Assembly (NCBI GenBank): GCA_958009055.1
Contig: OY253649.1
Location: 310,001-374,000, forward strand
DNA: 64,000 bases
DNA from: Choricystis sp. odSpoLacu1
Taxonomy: Eukaryota > Chlorophyta > Trebouxiophyceae
Direction of reading: 5' to 3'
The position numbers were made by a program, and so were the translations under genes. This document shows, piece after piece, positions 29,382 through 40,396 of the stretch (its first letter is position 1; each line of letters starts with the position of its first letter). Under the pieces are notes generated by a model, which worked only from the letters and a program-made list of their open reading frames with translations, made no database searches and had not been told where the DNA came from.

Positions 29382-31115
29382 ATGCTTCGTGTCGCCATCT
29401 CTCGGCGCACGCCGGTCGCTCTGCGCGCCTTTGGCGTGCGCGGCTTCGCGGCCGCGGCGGAGCAACAGGTGCGTGGATAGAGGGAGGGGGGGCAGGGTCG
29501 AAGAGTGTGTTGGTGAATCGGGATTGCGACCCTCCCTGCCGTCCCGCGCGCCCCGCCTGGGCTCCCGGTCACCGCCCCAAAACTTCAACACGATGATGTA
29601 CTCCTTAAAGGGGGCATCGCCGCGGCGGTGCGCCTCCAACCACGTTTGTTCGACTCCCAAAAACACACACGCACTCACCTCCTCCTCCATCCACCCCCCA
29701 ACCCCAAACCACAGGACCTGGTCATCATTGGCGGCGGCCCCGGCGGCTACGTCGCCGCCATCAAGGCCGGCCAACTGGGCATGAAGGTGACGTGTGTCGA
29801 GGGGCGCGGCACCCTGGGCGGCACGTGCCTCAACGTCGGCTGCATCCCGTCCAAAGCCCTGCTCAACTCGTCCCACATGTACGAGACCGCCACCAAGCAC
29901 GCCGCCGCGCACGGCGTCATTGTGGAGGGCGCCCGCATGGACATCGGCAAAATGATGGAGCAGAAGGATGCTGCTGTCGCTGGCTTAACCAAAGGCATCG
30001 AAGGCCTGTTCAAAAAGAACAAGGTCAACTATGTCAAAGGGTGGGCGTCGTTCAAGTCGCCGACTGAGGTGGAGGTCGCCCTGGCGGATGGTGGGTCTAC
30101 GACTCTTAACGCGAAAAGCGTCATCATCGCCACCGGCTCCGAAGTCACCCCCCTCCCTGGCCTGGACATCGATGAACGCCGCATCGTCTCCTCCACGGGC
30201 GCCCTCAAACTGACCGACATCCCGCGCCGCCTGGTGGTGATTGGCGGAGGCTACATCGGCCTGGAGATGGGGTCGGTGTGGGCGCGCCTCGGGACGGAGG
30301 TCACCGTCGTCGAGTTTCTGCCCACCATTGTGCCCACCATGGACGCCGAAGTGCGCAAACAGTTTCAACGGTCTCTGACCAAGCAAGGGTTCAAGTTCAA
30401 GCTGAGCACCAAGGTGACGGGGGCCAGTGTGGCGGGTGACGGCCCTGTCACCCTGTCCCTTGAACCTGCCAAGGGGGGCGCCGAAGAAAAGCTGGAGGCC
30501 GACATCGTGCTTGTGTCTGCCGGCCGCCGCCCCTACCTGTCTGGCCTCAACCTGGAGGCGGCGGGTGTGCAGGTGGATGGGCGGGGGCGGGTCGTGACTG
30601 ACGGTCACTTCAAGACGACCTCCCCCTCTGGCACCGTGTTCGCCATCGGCGACGTCATCGACGGCCCCATGCTGGCCCACAAAGCCGAGGAGGATGGTGT
30701 GGCTTGCGTCGAGAACCTGGCGGGGCGGGCGGGGCACGTGAACTATGCGACGGTGCCTTCAATTGTCTACACGTGGCCCGAGTGCGCGTCGGTCGGCAAG
30801 ACGGAGGAAGAAGTCAAGGCCGACGGCACCCCCTACAAAGTGGGCAAGTTCGCCATGATGGCCAACTCGCGCGCCCGCACCGTGGACGATGCTGAAGGCG
30901 TCGTCAAGTTCATTGTGCACGCGGAGACTGACAAGATTCTGGGCGTCCACATCATGGCAGCGAACGCGGGCGAGTTGATCGGTGAATGCGTCCTCGCCAT
31001 GGAGTACGGTGCCTCCGCCGAGGATGTGGCGCGCACGTGCCACGGCCACCCCACGCTGTCGGAGGCGGTCAAGGAGGCCGCACTGGCTGCGTACGACAAA
31101 CCGATCCACATGTAG
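29382..31115 (+). CDS. LPD: Dihydrolipoyl dehydrogenase (E3), mitochondrial
   Basis: Exons 29382-29468 and 29715-31115; 495 aa, typical for the family. Exon 1 is the presequence (MLRVAISRRTPVALRAFGVR). Then FAD-binding DLVIIGGGPGGYVAAIKAG, redox disulfide GGTCLNVGCIPSKALL, NAD-binding VVIGGGYIGLEMGSVWARLG, second FAD motif TVFAIGDVIDGPMLAHKAEE, and the catalytic His-Glu in HGHPTLSEAVKEA. It reoxidises dihydrolipoamide in pyruvate, 2-oxoglutarate and branched-chain dehydrogenases and the glycine cleavage system. The motifs are of the mitochondrial/alpha-proteobacterial type. Confidence 0.95.
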
Positions 31116-31319
31116 GCTGGAAAAAGGAGAGGTTTTTTGTGAGGGTTTTTCTTCTTCTTTCTTTTTCTGTGTTGTGCAACTTCGTGTGTGGGCTTGATGT
31201 TGCACGAAGGGCGGAGGGTGGGGAGGCAAGCAGCAGGGGAAGTGACAAGAAAACAATATCAAAAGGCAGCCTGCACACACAAAATAAATCAGTCTACCCA
31301 CACCCACACCCGCCCTCAT

Positions 31320-31880
31320 CTAAATCAACGGCACCGACCCCGTGATCACGCGCCCACCATCCACGCCAGGTGTGGGGCACAGCGTGCGCGACGCGCCCGT
31401 GGCCTCTGCCAGGTAAATCGTGCCGCCCAGCCCCCCTCCCCCATACTCGCGCGCACAGATCACTTCCGGAGGCGAGCACGGGATACAGCCATTTGCCGGT
31501 GACGCAGGCGCACACATGTTGACGCAGATGGGGTTGCCGAAGCGAGGAATGATGTCGCCGATGATTCCACCCGCGACCGCAGGCTGCCTCGTGCAAATAA
31601 AAGTCATACTTTTAGGTGGCGCGGGCGGCTCCCCACTCGTCGCGCAGTACACGTTGGCCATGCTGCCGGCCAAGGGAGAGAGAGGGGTGGCCACGGAGCG
31701 GCCCCAACCCCACCCGGTGAGGCCACCGCCACCAAGTGTCGAGCCCAGGCCGGAGGAGCCTGCAAACTGGAGCAGTTTGCGCCCGCCGTCGACCAGGGTG
31801 TGTGTGAGCCTGGTGCGAGCGGTGGCAGGGTGGGAGGCGGCCAGGAGGGCGAGGAAGGCGATCAGCAGTGGGGCACGCAT
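31320..31880 (-). CDS. Secreted Cys-rich small protein, family unknown
   Basis: 186 aa, no intron. A signal peptide (LLIAFLALLAASHPATA) is followed by a Gly-rich segment and a C-terminal half with eight Cys (VYCATSG, FICTRQP, ICVNMCAP, GCIPCSPPEVICARE, RTLCPTP), an even number compatible with four disulfides. No family recognised. It converges on the dihydrolipoyl dehydrogenase gene. Confidence 0.6.
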   Translation of the reverse strand: MRAPLLIAFLALLAASHPATARTRLTHTLVDGGRKLLQFAGSSGLGSTLGGGGLTGWGWGRSVATPLSPLAGSMANVYCATSGEPPAPPKSMTFICTRQPAVAGGIIGDIIPRFGNPICVNMCAPASPANGCIPCSPPEVICAREYGGGGLGGTIYLAEATGASRTLCPTPGVDGGRVITGSVPLI

Positions 31881-32074
31881 TCGAGGGAGAGGGGTCGCAG
31901 CGTGACAGGGGTGCTGCAGCGGGCGGTGCGGGTGCGGGCACGTGTAACCGCGTGCGGTGATGTGTATTATGGCTCACAGGCGTCACGCTTACGGGACAAG
32001 AACGCGCAGAGACGCAGGCTCGCGCGGCGGGAGACGGCCGTCTAGAATTTGGTTGTGTTTGTTTTCCCCTCTCT

Positions 32075-33185
32075 CTACACCACTTTCTTGCGCCCCCGCC
32101 CACTGTCCCCCACCGCCGCCCCCACGGCCGCATCCCGCGCCTTGAACAGCAGCAGAGCAATGGCAAAAAATGCCCAGTGCGAGATGTACAGGCCGACGTA
32201 CACCAGGGCCGCCCCCTTTCGCCGGGTGTCGAGAAACGGGTACAGGAAGCGGCCAGTGCGCCGGTAAAAAGCGAGCGCCCACACGCCAAACGTGGAGGAG
32301 TAGGCACCCAGCAACGACATCAGGTAGGGTACAGGGGGGATGGAGTTCAAGGCCAGGTCGCCGACGGCCAGCAGGGCGTTGCCGCCGTGCTGAATGTAAG
32401 ACTGCGTCGTCTTAAAGTTTCTGCGCGCAGTCTCCCTCACTTTTACATCGGGCGAGGCAGCCAGCATGGGGTAGAGCACGGTCCACGTGACCGCCACCAC
32501 GATCAGTGAGGACGGCAGGGCCACGTGGAACAGGGCAACAGTGGCCGCGCCGAGAGGGGCGAGCCGGGCGGTGGCGGGTGCAGCAGTGGTCCGGCTGCCT
32601 GCCGCCCGCCGGCTGGCCAGCACAGCACGCGCACTGGCCGCCGTGGCACACGCAAAGTAGAGGGTCAACACCCACCACGACCACACGGTGTAATAAGCTA
32701 GCGTGTGGGGCGCGCGCCGAAACTGGGTGACGCCCACGGTCAGCGCCAGCGTGAGCGACGCTGCACGGTAGGCCAGCAGGGTGGCATCGCTAACGATGGG
32801 GGAGGAGGTGGCGGTGTCTGCGGGCAGGTCGAAGACGCGGCTGGGAGTGGGGAGAGAGGGATGGGGAAAGCGTGAGCTTGCAGCTGTCTTTGACCGGCAG
32901 CGTGCTGGATGAACGTCGACCGGGTCAGGCGCACCCCGCCTCAGACGATGGAGCATGCCTGCTTGACCGGGGGCGGAGTCGACGACTTGGCCGCGGGCGG
33001 GGCGGGTCGGGCGGGCACCGCGGGTCTGGGCGCAAGTTGGCATTGTGGCCAGCAAAAACAAAAAAATGCTCCCACACTCCCGCGACGCACGTCTTGCTCC
33101 ACGGCCTGTGTTTTATGAGGTAGGCACTTGTTGAGAAGCCTGCAGCCACGGTGGCCAGCACAGGGGCTGGGAAGGGGTCTGCCAT
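32075..33185 (-). CDS. Multi-spanning membrane protein, function unknown
   Basis: Exons 33185-33091 and 32840-32075; 286 aa; the join ACC restores SKT-RVFDLPADTATS. About six hydrophobic segments are visible, including LAYYTVWSWWVLTLYFACAT, VALFHVALPSSLIVVAVTWT, YLMSLLGAYSSTFGVWALAF and VYVGLYISHWAFFAIALLLF. A conserved-looking HGGNALLAVGDLALN segment sits between helices. General features recall the FAR-17a/AIG1-like or rolling-stone membrane families, but I cannot assign it. The N-terminal segment (PVLATVAAGFSTSAYLI) may be another helix or a targeting sequence. Confidence 0.65.
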
Positions 33186-33422
33186 CGCGGATGAAACAAC
33201 GAGCGAGAGTGGGTCACATTTTTTTGCTTGGAAGCGCTTGTTTCGTCGTCACACTCACTCTCGCTCGCTCTCTCACTCTCTCACAACTCTCTCTCTCTCT
33301 CTCTCTTCAGGCACGCACACTCACACGCCGTCGATCGCGGCGGGGAAAATACGGGTGGGGCGCATCGCCCCTCTCTCAAAACACCATGGATAAAAAAAAC
33401 GTCCTTCACTCTCCCTTCCTCT

Positions 33423-35594
33423 TCACGCCTTGAACGGCGCAAACACAACAACAGAGTTGTGCCCCCCAAACCCGAACGAGTTGGAGATCCCCGCCGTCAC
33501 CTTGTGCTCCTGCTTGACGTTGGGCACGGTGTTGATGTCGGCGACTTCGTCGATCTGGTCGCCCTGGTTGATGGTGGGGTGGACCCAGCCAGTCGTGATG
33601 GCTTTGATGGTGGCAATCGCCTCCAGGCCGCCCGCCGCCCCCAGCCCATGCCCGATCATGGACTTGGTGCCGTTCATGGCGATTCCCTTCATGGAGGGGA
33701 AGGACTTTTTGACGGCTTTGACTTCGGCGACGTCGCCGACCAGCGTGGACGTCGCGTGCGCGTTGATGTAGTTCACCTGGTCCTTCTCAATCTGCGCATT
33801 CTTGATGGCCAGCTCGATGCACGTGGACACGCCCAGCCCATCCGCGCGCGGGTCGGTCATGTGGTACGCGTCGCACGTGACGGCGCCGCCCAGGTACTCG
33901 GCGATCGGCGTCGCGCCGCGCTTCATCGCGTGCTCCAGCGACTCCATCACCAGCACGCCCGCCCCCTCCCCCATGACGAAGCCGTCGCGCTCCCTGTCCC
34001 AGGGGCGGGACGCGTGCACGGGGTCGTCGACCCGGGTGGAGAGCGCGCGGCACGCGACAAACCCGCCCAAGCCGACGGGGATGATCGGCGCCTCGGAGCC
34101 GCCCACCACCATCAGGTCGGCGTCCCCAGACCGGATGTGGTTGGCGGCGGACACAAAGGCGTAGTTGGCGGTGGCGCAGGCGGTCGAGATGGAGTAGTTG
34201 GGGCCCATGAACCCGGTCTCAATGCCGACGAGGGCGCCCCCCATGTTGGTGATCGCGTACGGAATGAAAAACGGTGAAATCTTTTTGACCCCCTTCTCAA
34301 TCAGGTTCTTGACGCCATCCTGGAAGACGGTCAGCCCGCCCATGCCAGAGCCGACGAGGACGCCGCACCGCGTTTTGTCGAGCTTGTTGAACGCGTCGGA
34401 CCCGATCTCGATGCCAGCGTCGATCAGAGCTTTCTTGGAGGAGACGAGGGAATAGGTGAGGCAGTCGTCGTAGCGGCGGGCATTCTTTTTGTCGACCAGG
34501 CTGTTGGAGGCGGGGTGGGGTGTGGGTGTGGGGGTCAGGAGGGTGAAACAACCACCGCACACACGCACACACACTCTCTGCCCCCGCGCCCTGCTTTTCT
34601 AGCACCCAGCCGTGCGCCCCACATACACACACGCACACTCTGCCCCCGCGCCCTGCTTTTCTAGCACCCAGCCATGCGCCCCACATACACACACGCACAC
34701 ATCGCTCTCTTCTCTCGCTCTCTCTCACCCTTCGTTGTCAAAGTCCTTGATCTGGGCCGCAAAGTTGGTGGGGAACTCTGACGCGTCAAAGCGGGTGATG
34801 GGGCCGACGCCGGAGGTGCCGGCCAGGAGCCTGGGGTGGGAGGGTGGGAGGGAGGAGGGTGGAGGGTGGTGGGCGTGGATTTTGTGGGAGGCATGAAAAA
34901 CACGGAGGCAGCGAGACGACCTCTCTCCCTCTCTTCCTCCTCTCCCACTTACTTGTCGTAGAACTTGTCGCAGTCGTTGCCGAACACGGAGCAGATGCCC
35001 ATGCCAGTGATGACGATGCGCTGGGAGGGGTCGCGCTCGGCGCGCACGGCGACGACTGTGGGGAGGGTGGAAAGAGGGAAGCGCAAGGTGGGCCGCGAAG
35101 CTCTTTCGTCCGCGCGTGCGCCATCTGCCCCCGTGCCCCACCCGCGTGTGCCCCTCCCAATAGCGCTCCGCCCAGAGCAAGTTTTGTGGTCGCAGGTGGT
35201 GCGATGGAGGGAGGTGGGGGACGCGTGTGCGTGCGCGGCCGCCGACCGCCCCCCCCCCGCCGACCGTCGAGAGGTCGAGAGGGCCGACTGACTGCGCAGC
35301 ACGGTGTGTGCGTGGGGGGGGGGGGGGCGTCCACCCTGTGCCATCCCAGCTAGTACCACCGTCCAACGCACCCCCCGCGCACGCTCCACCCTCAATGCAC
35401 GACTGACGGGTGGGGAGGCGGGCGCCAAAGCGAGGCCCGACCGACCGATCGCGCTGGCACCACCAAAGCAGTCGCGACCGGTCAACCCCGTCCCCGCTCC
35501 TCCCACCTCCCCGCCCGTCCCACTCACCGCGGCGGGCGGACGGGCGGGCACGGGCGCCAGCGGCGGGGCGCGTGCTGGTTTGCAGCGAACGCAT
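33423..35594 (-). CDS. KAS1: Plastid 3-ketoacyl-ACP synthase I (KAS I)
   Basis: Exons 35594-35528, 35055-34953, 34830-34729, 34500-33423; 449 aa. A short transit peptide is followed by RIVITGMGICSVFGNDCDKF, ITRFDASEFPTNFAAQIKDF, VDKKNARRYDDC. The catalytic Cys is in SISTACATANYAF, the two His in NYINAHATSTLVGD and SMIGHGLGAAGGLEA; SNSFGFGGHNS is near the C-terminus. NLIEKGVKKISPFFIPYAIT and YHMTDPRADGLGV match plant KAS I rather than KAS II. It elongates acyl-ACP from C4 to C16 in plastid fatty acid synthesis. Exon 2 uses donor GTAAGT. The intron between exons 3 and 4 contains a 62-bp tandem duplication. Confidence 0.95.
34576..34700. repeat. 62-bp tandem duplication inside a KAS I intron
   Basis: Two copies, 34576-34637 and 34638-34699, differ at a single base (CCGTGCG versus CCATGCG). 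Near identity implies a recent duplication. The repeat is CA-rich and sits in the intron before the last exon. Confidence 0.85.
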
Positions 35595-35821
35595 GGTAAG
35601 AAAAAGAGGGCGGAGCGAGGATGGGAGGGTGAAAAAAAAGGCAGCGCGCGAGTGGCGGTCAACGCGCGAGAGAGAGAGGCCAGGCAGATGTTGTCTATCC
35701 TCGTGTTTTGCCGCCTGGTTGTTGCGTGCGAGTTGATGTTGTTTCCGTTGCACCACCGTGATGAAAAAAAGAAGGCAAAGTCCACACTGAGAGAGCATCA
35801 GAACACCTCACCCACACCCTC

Positions 35822-37944
35822 TCACTGCGCCGCGACCGCTGCCTTCCCGTTGTCCCGGCGCCGCAGCCCGTCCGCCGCGGGGCCCGACGGCCCAGCGCCA
35901 GCAGCATCCATCTCCACCAGGGCGGGCGGCTCATCACCATTGCCATCATCCTTCTTGTCCCCTTCTTCCTCCCCACCCTCCTCCTGGTACCCAAACTCGT
36001 TGGCCCGCGTCTTGTCGACGCGGTAGATCCACCGCTGGTAGATGTAGATGGCGAACACGATGTCATCCCGGAACACACTCAGGCGGTGGAGTGTCGGCAT
36101 CTTGATGACAAAAGCAAACATATCATCTATGATCGTGTTCAAAAACTTGTACGTCATCTGGCGCCAGGGCAGGTGGGCCACCGATTTCAGCTTATAGTTG
36201 AGGTAGAGTTGGGGGCACATGAGGGCAAAGCCAAAGGCGTAGACGGCGCCGACGAGGGAGGACAGGATCCAGGAGTACCACGATTTGTGCGTTTCATTCA
36301 GCAACGTATAAACCGCGTACCCGCCCACACACGGCACCAGGGCGATGGACAGCCACTTCATGGCCACCGCGTCGTGATGGTCGGTTTGGGAGGTGGCGTA
36401 GGAGGCTTTGTCCTTGATGGCGAGGCGGGGGCGCCGGCCTTCGACCACAAATGTGACATCCATCGCCTGCGTCAGTTTCCACAGTTCAATGGCCACGCCC
36501 ACCCCGGTGGATGCCAGCACAACAAACGAGGTTTCGTTGTCCAGCAGGTACAGGAAGATGATGGCCTGGCAGGCCGCGTTGAAGCCAATAGTGCGCACCG
36601 ACAGGCCGGCGACATCTTTCTTGCCCTTCCAAAACCCGATGTCGTTCTTGAACGCAAGCGCGTCAAACACAGAGTGCAGCAAGGAGACGAACATGGTCAA
36701 AGCGAGGAAATAAGGGTTGCCTTCAGTCAGCACGCGCTTCAGGCTGTCCGACTCGCCGTCCGCCATGGCGCCCCACGACTGCTGCATTGCAAACGAGGCA
36801 TCCATCTGGGTGTACAGCATCAGCTTCCACGCGGGCAGGGTGTAGAGGGAGAGCGTGATGTTGGCGGAGGTGAGGGTGGAGTTGAGGGGGAGGAGGTAGT
36901 CGCGCATCAGCCAGAAGTCGTTAAGCCACAGGGTGGGGGCGTACGTCATGGTGGCGATGTCGACGTCGAGTAGGGGGGCCATCTGGTGGGGTGGGGAGGG
37001 GAGGGAGAAAGGGTGGGTCAGGAGACACGAGTTGTTTGTTTTGCGCGCGCTCTGCCCCACACTCACACACACACACACGACCCATTTCCATCCCATATTC
37101 ACGTGGTCCGGCACCGCCTTGGCGTTGTACACCGTGAAGTCGTCGATCATGGCCACCGTCAGGTTGGGCTTCAAAAAGGAGATGATCTCGCGCGGGCGCT
37201 TGGTCGTCGTCGTCGTCGTTTCGCCATAGACGCCGCCCACGACTGCCTCCTCCTCCTCCTCCACTGCATCAACTTTCGACAGCGGGTGCTGGTTGGGCTC
37301 CTCCCCGGACAGCAGCTTGACGCCGGTCACCCGTTTGGGGCGCGGGTGGAACGCGACGGCGGGCAGTGCGCGCCTAAACACGCGGGACGCGTTGAACCCT
37401 GGCAGGGAGGCGTCCAGGGGGTGACCAGCGTCGCCCATGACGACGTGCAGGTAGAGGGTGCCGTTGGACTGGACGGCCTGTGGAGGTGGGGAAGGGGAGG
37501 AAAGGGGGAGATCGGCAATGGTTTGCGTTTGGCACGCCCACCCCTTTCCCCCACCCTCCATCTTCTTCTCACCTTGCTCGGCGTGTACTCAAACGTGGCC
37601 GTGTGCTCGCGCTCCAGGCCCAGCTTGAGCCCAGACGCGGACCACACCAGCTGGGCACCGCCCCCTCCTTGCGACCACCCAGGCGCCAGCGTGGCCGATT
37701 CGGACAGCGCGGCCGCCACATCCACCAGGGTGCCCCGGTGGTGGCTGGGCCACAGCGTCTGGTTGCGGGGCAGGGGGGCGGGCTTGGCAGGGCCTCCACC
37801 GCCGCCGAACATTTGACGCATTAGCCACCACATGAAGATCATGCGCACAAAGCCGCCCAGCGGGTTGGCGGGCGCGGCAGGTTGGCGGCCATCGCCAGCG
37901 GGGGCAGCGACAGCGCCGGCGGCGGGCGCGGCGGGCGGCGGCAT
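35822..37944 (-). CDS. CLPTM1-family membrane protein
   Basis: Exons 37944-37573, 37477-37103, 36982-35822; 635 aa. Hallmarks of CLPTM1/CRR9: LYLHVVMGDAGHPLD in the lumenal domain, PTLWLNDFWLMRDYLLPLN, VSLLHSVFDALAFKNDIGFW followed by KGKKDVAGLSVR, IIFLYLLDNETSFVVLASTG, VVEGRRPRLAIKDKASY, SWILSSLVGAVYAFGFALMC PQLYLNYKLKSVAHLPW, and YKFLNTIIDDMFAFVIKMPT. The tail is acidic and hydrophilic. CLPTM1 proteins are ER membrane scaffolds implicated in receptor retention and lipid scrambling; the algal role is unknown. The reading frame also stays open through the intron 37102-36983, so retention would not stop translation. Confidence 0.9.
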
Positions 37945-38262
37945 TGAGATTTGGGAACGGGGACGGATTGATGGGAGCGCGGCGGGTGGGGCAACCGTCG
38001 TCCGTGAGGGTGTGCGAGTACTAGAGAGTGTCACTAGAGCTCGTGTGTGGGGGGGGGGCGGGGCGAGGGAGAAGAAGCGCGCAAAAGCGAGAGGCCAGCA
38101 ACACGCGCCGGACCGTCGAGAGTGAAGCGTTGCTGTCAGGCGTCGTCGCTGATGCTCTTTGTCCGCCTGTCCGTCTCTTCTCTCTCACTGGGCTGTTGAT
38201 TCGGGTTGTATCTGACGAGAGCAAATGAAACACTGTAGCAACGGCACGAAAACACACCCACA

Positions 38263-40103
38263 CTACCTCTTGCCCCGTACCCGCTCCCCAAGGAACAGGG
38301 TCGCGCATGCGGCGCGCGCGTCGCGCGCGCCCGCCCCCACGTGGAGGAGCAGGGCAGCGGCACCACCTCCCGGCACCAGGGCGGTGCACAGGGCCCGCGT
38401 CAACGCCCCACCCGACCTCCACGGCATGACGGTGGGGCGGGTGGCAGGTGTGGCGGCTGCCGCGCGCATCAAGTCGGCGAGAGCAGCCGTGTCGGCCGCC
38501 GCGTGCGCGGGCGCGGACGCCGGGTCACCCGCCGCTGCCAGGAAGAGTGTCGCACGGCGGGTGCCGTCGCCCGTCACGTCGCGTCCTGGGCGCAGCGTGA
38601 CGACGCGGGAGGCGCCAGGGAGTGCCCGTGCGGCCGCGACAGCGGCCGCGACCATAGCGTCTGCGCAAGACCGCACAGCCACCAGCGTCAGCGGCCGCTG
38701 GGGCGCCGGCAACCCCGGCGGAGGCGCGGTAGCAGCCACATCGTCCAGCAAGTCGAGCCTGCGCCCTGTGACTCCATCCAGCGCGTACGCGGCCAGGGTG
38801 AGGGGTGGATCCGTCGTCTGCGGCGCAAATCGCCCGCGCGCGCGCGGCGCCAGCACAGAGAGCAGCGCCGCTGCCGCCTCCGCCACGACGCCGCCCGGGG
38901 CGCCGGACACGGCGGTGGAAGCACGGGGACCCGTGTCTCCCACGCTGACGATGGCGGCATCGGTGCCGGCGGCGACGGCGGAGACGCAGGGGGCGAGAGC
39001 GTCGAGCAGAGAGGCGGGGGACGCGCGCGGGGGCAGCACCACGTCCGCAGAGAAGGTGTGTGCATCGCCGTCCGCGGTGTCGACGGTGACGCTATTTGGC
39101 GTGCGATCAACTGCAACCACATCGTGGGGCGCGGGCGGGGCCAGGGCCACGATGGTGGTCAGGGAGAGGGGCGGGGGCGGCGGCGGCGCAGGCGACGGCT
39201 TTGCAAAAACAAGGTCTGCAGCCACCTCGGCCACCGTGGCCGCCCCCGACGACGCGGCGGACGACGGCCGAGTCAGCCGCCGCCTGCGCCGCCTGCGTGC
39301 CGGTGCGGGAGGCGGCAACGGCTGGGTGGCGGGCGCGCCAGGGCCGCTGCCCCACGGCGGGCGCGCACGCGGCGGTGGCGGCGCAAGGCGCCGCGCCCCA
39401 CCCTGCGCTTCGGCTTCCGTGATTTTGCGGGCAGCGTAGAGAACGCGGCCAAGAGCGCCCGTCGCTGCGTCCACGACGATTGGCGGCGGCCGCGGCCGCA
39501 GTGCAGCCGGTGGCCGCGGCAGGGTGGAAGTAGGAGCAGCGGATGCGACCACCTGCCTTGGCTCAGTGCTGGGCCCCTTGATAGCAGCAATTGTGTCACC
39601 TTCCACCGCTCCACGCTCGCCCGGCGGGCTGGACCGCGCGCGCGGCTCGTCGGGCGCGGTGAACGGGCGGTAGTGTGCGGCCGCGGCGTCGTCGTCACCG
39701 CGACGGCGCTCGCCCGGGGGGCTGCTCTTGGCGCGCCGCCCACGGGTCGCCCACCCAGGCGTCAGGAAGGGCAGTTGAAAAGTGGATCCGGGGGTCACCA
39801 GGTGGCCGCCGTCTGCTGAGGGCAGGGCGTCGCGGACTCCAATGCCGCGCGCGGGCGGCGTCACGGTGGGCACGTCGGGGACCGGGGTGTGCCCGCCCAG
39901 GGTGGCGGCCAGCAATTCTTTGTCAGATAAGGCTGTGAGTGTGAGAGTGAAGGGCGGGTAGAGCGTGAGGGACGCCCCCATCGCGCGGTCGGTTTTTTTC
40001 GTCGACTCTTTCTCTCGCCCACACACCACTCACCGAACGCATCCAGCGATAGTTTCAGCCGCGTGACTGGGAATGGTGAGCCGTCTGACGGCGGCGTCGT
40101 GTC
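38263..40103 (-). CDS. Divergent kinesin-like protein with degenerate ATP-binding loop; 5' end unresolved
   Basis: Exons 40103-40034 and 39932-38263 (580 aa of supported coding sequence); a further 5' exon must exist upstream, perhaps starting near 40204 (ATGCAGCCG). The first 230 residues are Pro/Arg-rich. Residues about 280-580 follow the kinesin motor order: HTFSADVVLPPRASPASLLD (F-FD-VF), AAIVSVGDTGPRAST where motors have GQTGSGKT, LTLAAYALDGVTGRRLDLLD (EIYNE..DLL), RRATLFLAAAGDP (LVDLAGSE), and VMPWRSGGALTRALCTAL (IPYRDSKLTRLL). The P-loop Lys/Thr and switch residues are lost, so ATPase activity is unlikely. The family link is my inference from motif order. Confidence 0.5.
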
Positions 40104-40396
40104 CTGTGGGGGAGACGGAAAAGAGGGAGGGGAGGGAGTCGTCGAAAATTCGTCGCGCCATCGAAATGGGGAGCGTGTTTTGGTGGCGTGTGCCCACCGG
40201 CTGCATAAACAGAGGGCGTCACAGGCGCAGACGCACCATCGCACACAGGCGCCGCAGGGGTGGGAGGGAGGCAGGCGGAGGGGCGTGTGTGGCGCCGCCC
40301 TTGTTGTCGACAATAACGGCTCTTTGCGAGAGTGAGAGCGAAGCGAAGCGCCACCGCTCACTCTTGCGTCCCGCTGCGAAAAAAAAACACACACGC

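Noticed and set aside
34576..34700. Tandem repeat read as a coding repeat on the minus strand
   Set aside because: It lies within a well-supported KAS I intron, with conserved residues joining exactly across it.
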